Position numbers and translations under genes: made by a program. The notes under the pieces are model-generated. The model was given only the letters and a program-made list of their open reading frames with translations, made no database searches and was not told the DNA's origin. A DNA stretch of 24,907 nt, taken from positions 1 to 24,907 of the forward strand of contig CAXGUU010000010.1 of the NCBI GenBank assembly GCA_964012875.1. The letters are read 5' to 3'. Every line of letters starts with the position of its first letter. Within the stretch, counting starts at the first letter, position 1. Shown in pieces: positions 1-7,257 of this stretch. Source of the stretch: CAXGUU01 sp964012875 (GTDB lineage: Bacteria; Pseudomonadota; Gammaproteobacteria; Ga0077536).

Positions 1-1
1 A

Positions 2-97
2 CCGATGCTGGGGGAGCATACAGACGAAGTTCTCGGAGAGCTTGGTCTCGACAGCGGGACGGTCGCCAAACTGCGCGATGGCGGCGTCGTAAGCTAA
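2..97 (+). CDS. CaiB/BaiF-type CoA-transferase, C-terminal end only
   Basis: The frame is open from the window edge and ends at TAA 95-97, giving 31 residues that end GVVS. The segment PMLGEHTDEVLGELGL matches the usual C-terminal end of family III (CaiB/BaiF) CoA-transferases, where a P-x-LGEHT-x-EVL-x-ELG stretch precedes a short variable tail. Such enzymes move CoA between a carboxylic acid and a CoA thioester in the cytoplasm. The catalytic aspartate would lie upstream of the window and cannot be checked. A CoA-transferase fits the acyl-CoA theme of the rest of the region. Family assignment is fairly safe; the substrate is unknown. Confidence 0.7.
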   Translation, partial: PMLGEHTDEVLGELGLDSGTVAKLRDGGVVS

Positions 98-160
98 CAG
101 GCTTGCTGATTCAGCGTTGGTCGCCGGCAAATAACCGTCACTGTAGAAAGGACACACATC

Positions 161-598
161 ATGGATAACGTTTCGATTCTCGCACCCGCGGCAGTACTGG
201 TTCTGTGGTCGCTGGTGATGCTGGCAGTACTTACGGTAACGCGCTTTGCTGCTTTCGGCGCCGCGGGCGTATCGCTCGGAAGTACACCTGCCGGCGCTCG
301 CTACGCGGATGTCGAGGCCGATATGCCGGCCAGAACCAACTGGATCTCACACAACTACACGCACCTGATGGAACAACCGACGATTTTCTACGCGATTGTC
401 GTCGTGCTTGCCGTCGCTGGTGCGGGCACCGGTATAAATCTGACAGCGGCTTGGGTCTATGCCGGCATCCGGATTGTCCACAGCCTGTGGCAGAGTACCG
501 TCAATACGATTCCGGTCAGGGTGACCCTGTTTGCCTTGAGTACTTTATGTTTATGGGTATTGGCGGTTAACGCGATCAGGGCGACCTTGCTGACATAG
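161..598 (+). CDS. MAPEG family membrane protein
   Basis: This 145-residue protein has about four hydrophobic segments (roughly residues 5-28, 72-92, 95-112 and 118-142). The hydrophilic loop after the first helix carries the NxxHxxEQ-type stretch N-Y-T-H-L-M-E-Q-P (about residues 64-72), which is typical of MAPEG proteins (membrane-associated proteins in eicosanoid and glutathione metabolism). Length and topology fit bacterial MAPEG members, which sit in the inner membrane; some conjugate glutathione, but most bacterial ones have no known substrate. The ATG at 161 is preceded by AGAAAGGA at 145-152, a good ribosome binding site. The gene follows the CoA-transferase end by 63 bp on the same strand and converges on the methyltransferase. 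Confidence 0.8.
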   Translation: MDNVSILAPAAVLVLWSLVMLAVLTVTRFAAFGAAGVSLGSTPAGARYADVEADMPARTNWISHNYTHLMEQPTIFYAIVVVLAVAGAGTGINLTAAWVYAGIRIVHSLWQSTVNTIPVRVTLFALSTLCLWVLAVNAIRATLLT

Positions 599-619
599 CC
601 GAAAGTCAGCCAGTTAAGA

Positions 620-635
620 GCGCCGGTCGCGGCGC
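620..635. terminator. weak hairpin between convergent genes
   Basis: GCGCC (620-624) and GGCGC (631-635) can pair around a 6-nt loop in the 39-bp gap between the convergent MAPEG and methyltransferase genes. There is no T-run on either side, so a terminator role is inferred from position only. Confidence 0.25.
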
Positions 636-637
636 AA

Positions 638-1468
638 TTACGCTTGCGCGCGCACGATCCACACGGCGCCCGGGAAAACGACACCGCTATCGGTTAGTCG
701 CGCTTCGAATGCAGCGCGCATGGCAGCGACAGCCTTTTCCTGCGCTGCAGGTTCAGCTTCTTCTATCGGTTTGGCTGCGGGCCCCATGCTCGTCAGCCAA
801 TCCAGTGTTTCGGCGACCGTGCCCAGACTGACGTTTTCATCGACCGCATTGAATTCGATATTCTTGAAGCCCGCGCCGGCCATCAGTGCCCGGGTCTGTT
901 CCTGATCCCCAAGTGAAAAGGGCCCGGGCGCGCCCGGCGCCGGCTTCTCGGGTGGTGTTACGAATTCGAACGCTGCCTGGGCGCCTTCACCCATCCAGGG
1001 ATTTTCCTTGATCGTTCGCCAGCACATGAAACAGGCGCGCCCTCCGGGTTTAAGGGCCCGGTGAATATTGGCGAACGCGGCATCCCGGTCGGGGAAGAAC
1101 ATGACACCGAATCGTGAGGTGAAGACATCAAAGGAGTCTGGTTCAAAGGCATGGGTCCCGGCGTCCGCTGTAAGGAATTCCAGGTTTTCCAGATGCCCGA
1201 AGCGCTTGCGCGCGAGGGCGAGAATAGGTGCCGATATATCCGCACCGATGACATGTCCCTCCGATCCAACTGCGTCAGCGTATGCCGCGCTGGTCGGGCC
1301 ACCACCGCAGCCAACATCCAGCACCCGTTCTCCGGGTTGAGCGGCGACGGCGTTGACGAGGTGTGGGGTGAGGACTTCCAGCATGCGCTCGAGTCGATCG
1401 ATAAACCGGACCCAGTTGCTGCCCCCTTCTTCGTTCCAATAACGCTCTTCGTCGTGCGCATGTGCCAT
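638..1468 (-). CDS. class I SAM-dependent methyltransferase
   Basis: This is a 276-residue cytoplasmic protein. SAM-binding motif I is VLDVGCGGG (residues 49-57) and the acidic residue ending strand 2 is in GHVIGAD (D77). A later F-D-V-F-T-S-R-F-G-V-M-F-F stretch is typical of UbiE/Methyltransf_11-25 enzymes. The methyl acceptor cannot be inferred. An ATG at 1477 is also in frame, but AGGA (1478-1481) touches it directly; the ATG at 1468 has that AGGA nine bases upstream and is preferred. The gene stands alone on the minus strand, and its 3' end faces the MAPEG gene. Confidence 0.85.
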   Translation of the reverse strand: MAHAHDEERYWNEEGGSNWVRFIDRLERMLEVLTPHLVNAVAAQPGERVLDVGCGGGPTSAAYADAVGSEGHVIGADISAPILALARKRFGHLENLEFLTADAGTHAFEPDSFDVFTSRFGVMFFPDRDAAFANIHRALKPGGRACFMCWRTIKENPWMGEGAQAAFEFVTPPEKPAPGAPGPFSLGDQEQTRALMAGAGFKNIEFNAVDENVSLGTVAETLDWLTSMGPAAKPIEEAEPAAQEKAVAAMRAAFEARLTDSGVVFPGAVWIVRAQA

Positions 1469-1890
1469 GGTTTTCATTCCTGCGAAAATGACCGATAAAA
1501 GATAGTGTGACGTGCGCGACTCACGTCGCGCAGGGAATTCCGGGGCTGGTCATGGGAGGGCGAGACCTGACCGTTGCCGGTATAAAGTCTTCAGCGTCCA
1601 CTTCAGAGGCGGCGGTGTCAGGTAGTCCGGGGAGCGGCATGGTGTATCTCATTCGCGTCCCGGCCGGCGCCAGGGGCGAGGCCCGGAACCCGTCGTGTCA
1701 CCGATTGGTTCGAAAAAACGATTCGATACCTGGCGTTAGACTACCTCATCCGACAGAAAATTGGGCCTGGCCTTGGAAATGCGAAGAGACCAGGGCGGGC
1801 ATTCATTCTCGAAAGTAAGGGGCAAAGTAATGCGAAACTGCTGTGTGCAAGGAGGCGGGGCACACGACACGCGGGAGGGATGGCGCGACG
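1469..1890. other. gene-poor stretch upstream of methyltransferase
   Basis: No convincing coding frame is seen. The frames here have biased, low-complexity composition (Arg, Pro, Gly, Ser) and lack recognisable motifs. A short minus-strand frame beginning MRYTMPLPGLPDT (about 1650 down to 1520) has some protein-like character but ends after about 43 residues and could be a gene scrap. Promoters for the methyltransferase should lie here; no clear boxes were identified. Confidence 0.4.
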
Positions 1891-2132
1891 ATGGGCAATC
1901 AGGGGCTGTACAAGGCCGTAAATTTTCTGGCCGTGGCGCAAAACAATTTGGTCGGGGCCGCATTCGGGGCTCGGCTGGCGTCAGCAGCGCAGGAGGCCGA
2001 CGCTGGTGCCAGCACGATGATGTTGCTATTCCGGATGGGATCGAGCTGGTGGGTGTGGCCTTAGATCGGCAAGAAATTCTGGCCCAACGATTGGTGATGT
2101 CGATGTTGGCTGCGCGTGCGAAAGTCGAATGA
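1891..2132 (+). pseudogene. possible frameshifted remnant of a small gene
   Basis: From an ATG at 1891, one frame reads as a plausible protein (MGNQGLYKAVNFLAVAQNNL and on through an Ala-rich helix-like stretch) up to about 2040, then runs into a stop at 2062-2064. A second frame reads plausibly from about 2035 (ELVGVALDRQEILAQRL, then MSMLAARAKVE) and stops at TGA 2130-2132, overlapping the next gene's ATG by the coupling sequence ATGA. One frameshift near 2035 would join the two into about 80 residues. A GGGAGGG lies 11-12 bases upstream of ATG 1891. No family is recognised. It may be a broken gene once coupled to the YchJ gene, or chance. Confidence 0.3.
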
Positions 2133-2563
2133 CTGAAGCGAACTCAGTGGGTGGCCCGGCGTGTCCGTGTGGCGCAGACGAGGCGCTCGCGAGCTGTTGT
2201 GGGCGCTTCATCGACGGTGATGCCCTCGCTGAAACAGCAGAACAGCTCATGCGCTCACGCTACACCGCGTTTGCGCTTGGCAATGAAGCTTACCTTCGGG
2301 CTACTTGGCATCCGTCGAGTTGCCCTGAAGACATTCATGTTTCGCCGGAGGTCAGATGGATCGGCTTGCAGATAAAGCGCACTGAGCGTGGCACTGCCAG
2401 GGACCGGACGGGCGTCGTCGAGTTTGTCGCACGCAGCAAGCGCGGCGGACGCGCGCGCCGGCTGCACGAAACGAGCCGCTTCGTACTCGAGAATGGTCGC
2501 TGGCTTTACCTGGGGCCAAAACTCAAAACAGGCCCTAATACCAGCGTGCCGGAGTCCCCCTAG
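2129..2563 (+). CDS. YchJ/UPF0225 family protein with N-terminal SEC-C-like motif
   Basis: The product is 144 residues. The N-terminus has a Cys cluster C-P-C-G-x8-C-C-G (C12, C14, C23, C24) of the SEC-C zinc-binding type. It is followed by the conserved YchJ core EQLMRSRYTAFALGNEAYL and a W-H-P-S stretch, ending in a small NTF2-like fold. E. coli YchJ is about 152 residues with a second Cys motif at its C-terminus; that second motif is absent here. The family has no firmly established function. The ATG overlaps the stop of the preceding doubtful frame as ATGA, so translation coupling is possible. A hairpin lies about 40 bp downstream. Confidence 0.88.
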   Translation: MTEANSVGGPACPCGADEALASCCGRFIDGDALAETAEQLMRSRYTAFALGNEAYLRATWHPSSCPEDIHVSPEVRWIGLQIKRTERGTARDRTGVVEFVARSKRGGRARRLHETSRFVLENGRWLYLGPKLKTGPNTSVPESP

Positions 2564-2601
2564 GCCTAGGGTGCTCGCCTTGTTCCACTTGGGGAAAAGA
2601 T

Positions 2602-2621
2602 GAGCCCCGTGGGTGGGGCTC
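2602..2621 (+). terminator. hairpin downstream of YchJ-family gene
   Basis: GAGCCCC (2602-2608) pairs perfectly with GGGGCTC (2615-2621) around a 6-nt loop, followed by an AT-rich stretch GTTATAATT rather than a clean T-run. The position 39 bp after the stop suggests a terminator, possibly an imperfect one. Confidence 0.45.
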
Positions 2622-2793
2622 GTTATAATTATCAGAGGGTTTGCAGCTATCCCAGTGAGTCCACCAGCGTGTAGCGATGGCGGCGAGCGCACTATATGCG
2701 ACGTTGTTTATCGGTGCACAGCGAAAATGGGCCGAAAACCAGTGGTATCTGTTCCTCACATTTTCACAGTTCCGAAAGACCTTAGCGCTTTCG

Positions 2794-3972
2794 CTAACTG
2801 AGGTCATACACCTTGCCGACATTCTCAAACATGACCTTTTGCTGAGTTTCTTTGGAACATGGCGCGAGGAGCGTTTTCAGAGACTCGATGTAGTCATCAG
2901 TGTGATCGGGATGTGGAAAGTCGCTGGCCCAGAAGAATTTGTCATTGCCGACGTGTTCGATGATGTGGGCAAGCGCACGTTCATCAGGGTCGGCCGAAAT
3001 CCAGCACTGGCGATCAAAGTAAAAGCTGGGTTTTTCCTTAAGTTGGGTCGTCGCTTTTAACGGCCCCTCCCACACCGCGTCCATGCGGTCGAGCAGGTAA
3101 CCAATCCAGCCGGCCTGTGATTCCAGCACGACCACTTTGACCTTCGGGAAACGTTCGAACACGCCATAGTTAAAGCAGGACACGAAGGCCTGCATCATGG
3201 ACTGCCCGACGAGAACATCGAAGTAAAAATTGAAATCGACGGGCTCTGGTTGCATCAACTCATCAAAGCGTTGGTGTTGACTCATTGATGTCGGCTCAAA
3301 TGAGGGGTGCAGTCCGACGGGGACGCCGAGAGATTCAGCACAAGCCCAGAAGGGGTCATAGTAAGGGTGACCGTGCGCTTTCCGCGTCATCGTGAATGGC
3401 AGGACCATGGCCCCGATGCAACCGGTATTGACGGCGCGTTCGAGTTCGGCGACCGCGAGATCGACGTCGGCCAGAGAAATGTGCGCGATCGGGTACAGTC
3501 TGCCTGGCGCCTCGCCGCACATGTCGACGATCCAGCGGTTATATGAGCGACAGTAGGCCTGCGCAAGTTTCGGATCTTCGATTTCCGCTTCCCATAGCAG
3601 GCCCAGCGTTGGGTAGAGAATGGCCTGGCCAAGCCCTTCGCCGTCCAATCGCTCGACGCGGGCTGCGGCATCGTACGACGCTTTTGGACAGCCCCTCGCA
3701 TAGGTCCGTTCGGGAGACGGCACGATATCAGGGTCTCCCATGGCACCTAGGATGCCGGCAAAACCGCCGCAACTAAGGCGAGACAGCTTGTTGCCCCACC
3801 AGAAATACTCAAGGCCGTCGTCGCCCACTTCCAGTCGGATCGCCCGGTCCTTGAATTCAGGGTCGAGATATTCCCTGAGGGCGTCTATCGGTTCTAATAC
3901 GTGGCCGTCGCAGTCGACAGCGCCATTGGTATTTACATTGGCTGCAACAGCCAAATCGCTCACAGTTGCCAT
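2794..3972 (-). CDS. amidohydrolase family 2 (metal-dependent TIM-barrel) protein
   Basis: This 392-residue protein has the hallmarks of the amidohydrolase-2/ACMSD-like superfamily. It has an N-terminal D-C-D-G-H-V-L-E-P metal-binding strand (residues 20-28), a G-L-H-P-S-F motif after mid-protein, and W-A-S-D-F-P-H-P-D with the catalytic aspartate near the C-terminus. Relatives decarboxylate or hydrolyse aromatic and carboxylic substrates and are common in marine catabolic clusters. The start is supported by a GGGGAGGG ribosome binding site a few bases before ATG 3972. It is a monocistronic minus-strand gene separated by 230-240 bp gaps on both sides. The substrate is unknown. Confidence 0.88.
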   Translation of the reverse strand: MATVSDLAVAANVNTNGAVDCDGHVLEPIDALREYLDPEFKDRAIRLEVGDDGLEYFWWGNKLSRLSCGGFAGILGAMGDPDIVPSPERTYARGCPKASYDAAARVERLDGEGLGQAILYPTLGLLWEAEIEDPKLAQAYCRSYNRWIVDMCGEAPGRLYPIAHISLADVDLAVAELERAVNTGCIGAMVLPFTMTRKAHGHPYYDPFWACAESLGVPVGLHPSFEPTSMSQHQRFDELMQPEPVDFNFYFDVLVGQSMMQAFVSCFNYGVFERFPKVKVVVLESQAGWIGYLLDRMDAVWEGPLKATTQLKEKPSFYFDRQCWISADPDERALAHIIEHVGNDKFFWASDFPHPDHTDDYIESLKTLLAPCSKETQQKVMFENVGKVYDLS

Positions 3973-4210
3973 GGTTCACCCTCCCCAGGAGAAACGTCTA
4001 ATTGGGCACGTATGTAATGTACCGCCGAAATTGGGTAAACGGCAACACTGACGGGTGAAGCGATTACATATACTTCTTTGCAACGGGACGGAACACTGCA
4101 ACTGTGTTCGGGTATCCGGAGAGTTCGGGATGGATCCTCACCGGCTACTTTTGCCTGGTCAAATATGATGAGTAGCTAAGTAGCGCTTTAGGGGGGCTAA
4201 CGGCAGCAGC

Positions 4211-4978
4211 CTACTTCCACGCTACTCGACGGACTGGCTTGATTTTGCTTAGAAATCTGCGCCAGACTTCCGAGATGCTCCGATCTACGCGATATTTCGC
4301 GACGACGTCTAGCTCAGGAGTGAGTTTGTAAACGACCGGGCTGGCGGTAGGAATTCGAAACGCAGCCGCTTGTTCGTCGTTCAGATTTTCCACAATTCGC
4401 GTGATACCCCGTATGCTTGCAGTGTGCGCGACGACCAGCACATTCTTCCCCGCCATCAAGTCCTTTTTCGCGAATTCTTCCCACCACGGCTCTATGCGAA
4501 TGGCGGCATCCTCCAGCGATTCGGTGGACGGAAGCATGTCGATAGGGATGTGAGAGTATTTTGGATCTTTAGAAGGGTGTCCCGGGTGTACGACCGGCAT
4601 CTCCGGCGGTCGTGTCCGATAGTCCCGTCGCCAGCTAATTATCGCATCTGCACCGTAACGTATAACCGTATCGTGGCGATATTGCCCCTGGAGTATGCCG
4701 TAGTGCCGCTCGTTCAACCGCCACTCGCGCGAGATAAGATGATCGTCTAGCTTCAATGCTTCTGCGATTGGCTTTAGTGAGTCTGCGGCTCGCATAAGAT
4801 AGGACGTATAGACCTGTTCAAAGACCATTGAACTTCTTAGCAGCGCTTGCGCCGCCCGCTCGGCCTGTAATAGGCCGCGGTCGCTAAGTGGCACATCGTC
4901 CCAGCCGGAAAATTTTTTTTCACGAACGGAGACAGATTCACCGTGTCTTAGCAACACAAGATTGGTGGTTGCGGGCAT
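4211..4978 (-). CDS. phosphoglycerate-mutase-like histidine phosphatase (dPGM-like, altered active site)
   Basis: The 255-residue protein aligns along its length with 2,3-bisphosphoglycerate-dependent phosphoglycerate mutase. It has the RHGES phosphohistidine motif (H12), F-S-G-W-D-D-V-P-L-S, W-R-L-N-E-R-H-Y-G with catalytic Glu90, L-Q-G, W-R-R-D-Y, L-P-S-T-E-S-L, and second histidine H185 in VVAHTAS. Two phosphate-contact positions of E. coli GpmA differ. Asn17 in HGESQWN corresponds to Val18 here, and the Gly-Asn of AHGNS is Thr-Ala. The C-terminus ends in a basic tail (about residues 240-255). It may be a phosphatase or mutase with a different substrate rather than the glycolytic enzyme. 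It lies next to envelope-polysaccharide gene debris. Confidence 0.82.
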   Translation of the reverse strand: MPATTNLVLLRHGESVSVREKKFSGWDDVPLSDRGLLQAERAAQALLRSSMVFEQVYTSYLMRAADSLKPIAEALKLDDHLISREWRLNERHYGILQGQYRHDTVIRYGADAIISWRRDYRTRPPEMPVVHPGHPSKDPKYSHIPIDMLPSTESLEDAAIRIEPWWEEFAKKDLMAGKNVLVVAHTASIRGITRIVENLNDEQAAAFRIPTASPVVYKLTPELDVVAKYRVDRSISEVWRRFLSKIKPVRRVAWK

Positions 4979-5122
4979 CGCGTAAGGGGAATTCTCAGTC
5001 AGTGCGCGTTCGGGTCGAGGCGATTTCGAGCTCGGTCGGTGGCCGGGCCGTTTAAGGTACCTTTTGCTGGTTCCAGGAAGTAAATCTGATTGAAAAGCCG
5101 CTCATTTGGAACGGAATCGTGA

Positions 5123-5574
5123 TCACGATCGCGTCGTAAGCATATTCCTCGAGAACAACCAAAGGAGTCCGCTGGTAACGACACCACTAATCGCCGTCGC
5201 GATTCCCGCGCCATCCAGTTCATAGCGGAGGATGAACGTATGGAATCCGATTAAAAAGACTACCATTCCAATCAGGCGCGTGAGTACGACGCCACGGGCG
5301 TTACCGGCCGAGATTAGCATCGGTTCGAGGGGGACGTTATCGTTGTAATGAGACCGCCAACTCCTAGCCACAACATAAGAGCGTATATGATCACATATTC
5401 ATCGCCAGCGAGAGCGGAAATCAGGCTTTTTCCGAATATGACGAGCACCAAAAATATTCCGAGCATGGCTGCGCCAACTATTGCCATGCTGCTGCGCACT
5501 ACCCGGCGTCGAATTGCATCTTCGCCCCGCGACCCAACGCAAGCACGCTCGCATTTTTGAAAGGGCGATGCCAA
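5123..5574 (-). pseudogene. polysaccharide/O-antigen flippase (Wzx/MATE-like), frameshifted C-terminal remnant
   Basis: Two overlapping minus-strand frames make up one membrane protein. The first (from about 5574) has a basic segment with GEDAIRRRVVRSSMAI, then two hydrophobic helices and GDEYVIIYALMLWLGVGGLI. The second (ending 5123) continues PLEPMLISAGNARGVVLTRL, then two more helices and a DGAGIATAISG turn. This is the pattern of the last helices of Wzx-type lipid-linked oligosaccharide flippases. Adding one C to the run of five C residues (plus-strand G run 5329-5333) restores T-S-P-L-E-P-M continuously. The frame opens only at a TGA about 80 bp upstream of 5574 and most of the protein (some 300 residues) is missing, so it is a fragment as well as frameshifted. 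Confidence 0.72.
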
Positions 5575-5946
5575 GGTTTGGTGTCCGACTTTGTAGGCTG
5601 TGAATTGTGGTCTTTGTTCAAAGCGGGCTACGGCTGGTGCGTACCTTCATGTAGGATTAAGGCAGTCTTTTCCACGTATTTCTGGCTTCTAGGACCGCGG
5701 GGGCAGAAACGGAGGATTCTCGACACTGTCAGCGAACAACAAAATGGTGTCAACAGACGTCGGGCGGCGAAATGGCTGGCAGAAAATGGCCTACTAAGGC
5801 ACGGATTCGGACTGGAATTCGTAGAAGGGTGCGTTGGTAGTTAGCAGAAAGAATTCTGATTTTTGGATCGTCCATTTAGCGCGCGGGTAAAGACTAAACG
5901 TGCTTTGCCATCTGATGTTCGTAAGATAGTTTGAGGAAGGTAATCA
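5575..5946. other. gene-poor, comparatively AT-rich spacer with probable decay debris
   Basis: No complete gene is supported. A 95-residue plus-strand frame exists (5557-5844) but has no recognisable features and overlaps the flippase remnant. The minus strand at 5575-5650 stays open in the flippase frame without clear homology. Base composition looks richer in A and T than in neighbouring genes. The far end holds the ribosome binding site of the next gene. Confidence 0.4.
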
Positions 5947-7131
5947 GTGCCATCGAAGGTCGTCATCGTAGGTGAAAATGAAACTCTGATCTGGGCTCTC
6001 AACAGTTCTCAACGAATCAAACGCCAGATTCAAGCTTGCGGGATGGTCGCATCAGTGAGCGACGATGATTTTGCCGAGGCGGAACAGACCCTAGTCCTGA
6101 ATTCGAACTACGTTTTCGAAACGTTAACCATCGAAGGTTTCGCGGCTCGACCTGACACTGTTCTTCGCGCTGATGACGGCGGAATTGCCGCGATTCGGTG
6201 TACTGGTATGTTTGTAGAACAGGGTCTAGAGGCTATGCGCGGAAACCGAGCGCTGCCCGAGCACTTGAAAACGATTCGGGCTCAAGAACTGGCAGGCTAC
6301 AACTCCAGGCTACGCAAAACCCAACCCCCGCTGCTGGAAACAGTTCGGGCAGACAATGCTGATGCGCTGGAATCACTGCTCTATGGCAATTCATACAAAG
6401 GCGTCACGGATCTCGTGACGAAGTGGTGGTGGCCGCGGCCGGCGCGGGTCATCACTGGATGGTGCGCGCGATCGGGCATTACACCGAATCAGGTCACCCT
6501 GACCGGTTTTGCGCTGGTGATTGCCGCTTACTTCTTGTTCGGGGCGGGACAGTATGCCGCCGGGCTCATGTGCGGTTGGATAATGACCTTGCTGGACACG
6601 GTTGACGGTAAGCTGGCCCGCGTCACGGTGAATTCGAGCAAACTGGGCCATGTACTCGATCACGGTCTCGACATGATTCATCCGCCGTTCTGGTACGCGG
6701 CCTGGGGCATGAGCGTGTTGGGTACTGGTGGCTGGCTCGGTTTCACGACGATGGATGGTTGCTGGCTGGTAGTGCTCGGGTATATCGGTGGACGCTTTAT
6801 AGAGGCCTCATTTCATTCACTCGGCGCCTGCGGTATGTTCGCCTGGCGGCCCTTCGATGCCTGGTTCCGCCTCGTCACTGCTCGGCGCAACCCTTGCCTG
6901 ATAATTCTGACGACACTGTTGATCGTCACTGGTCCAACGGCAGCATTCTGGGGCGTGGTTGTCTGGACGGTTCTGTCGACCTTCATCATGTTGCTGCGTC
7001 TCATGTATGCCACGTTTGTTCGCCTGCGTTCAGGGCCGCTCGACTCCTGGCTCAAGGACAGTGCCCGGGCCGCGCGCGAGCATCCGCGGTCCTACGCCGA
7101 GTTTTCGGGGACCAGGGGTGCGTTTCGCTGA
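5947..7131 (+). CDS. CDP-alcohol phosphatidyltransferase with extra N-terminal domain
   Basis: This 394-residue protein carries an exact CDP-alcohol phosphotransferase signature: D217-x2-D220-G221-x2-A224-R225-x8-G234-x3-D238-x3-D242. It is preceded by the typical G-I-T-P-N-Q-V-T-L-T entry helix (about 177-186) and surrounded by hydrophobic membrane helices. Such enzymes swap CMP of a CDP-alcohol for another alcohol, making phospholipids or soluble phosphodiesters. Residues 1-140 form a separate soluble domain starting KVVIVGE. It loosely recalls the nucleotidyltransferase halves fused to such enzymes in inositol-phosphate pathways, but no clear NTP-binding motif is visible. The start is GTG 5947, supported by GAGGAAGG (5933-5940). 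The acceptor alcohol is unknown. Confidence 0.85.
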   Translation: MPSKVVIVGENETLIWALNSSQRIKRQIQACGMVASVSDDDFAEAEQTLVLNSNYVFETLTIEGFAARPDTVLRADDGGIAAIRCTGMFVEQGLEAMRGNRALPEHLKTIRAQELAGYNSRLRKTQPPLLETVRADNADALESLLYGNSYKGVTDLVTKWWWPRPARVITGWCARSGITPNQVTLTGFALVIAAYFLFGAGQYAAGLMCGWIMTLLDTVDGKLARVTVNSSKLGHVLDHGLDMIHPPFWYAAWGMSVLGTGGWLGFTTMDGCWLVVLGYIGGRFIEASFHSLGACGMFAWRPFDAWFRLVTARRNPCLIILTTLLIVTGPTAAFWGVVVWTVLSTFIMLLRLMYATFVRLRSGPLDSWLKDSARAAREHPRSYAEFSGTRGAFR

Positions 7132-7214
7132 GCATTGTCACGGCCCGATCCACGGCTCCGGATTTATTCCATAAATTCCCAATGGGGTTGGCGGCGCTAG
7201 TTTCTGCCTCTCGC

Positions 7215-7220
7215 TATAAT
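7215..7220 (+). promoter_or_regulatory. candidate -10 box upstream of the AOR gene
   Basis: A perfect TATAAT hexamer lies 38 bp before the ATG at 7258 in the 126-bp gap after the phosphatidyltransferase. The best -35-like match (TTGGCG, 7188-7193) is 21 bp upstream, longer than the usual 16-18, so the assignment is tentative. Confidence 0.3.
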
Positions 7221-7257
7221 TTGCCTACGTTTGTCCATCGCTTTCGAGGAATCGTCC

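Noticed and set aside
5557..5844. 95-residue plus-strand frame in the decayed spacer
   Set aside because: No recognisable motif, odd composition, no ribosome binding site of note, and it overlaps the 5' side of the flippase remnant.
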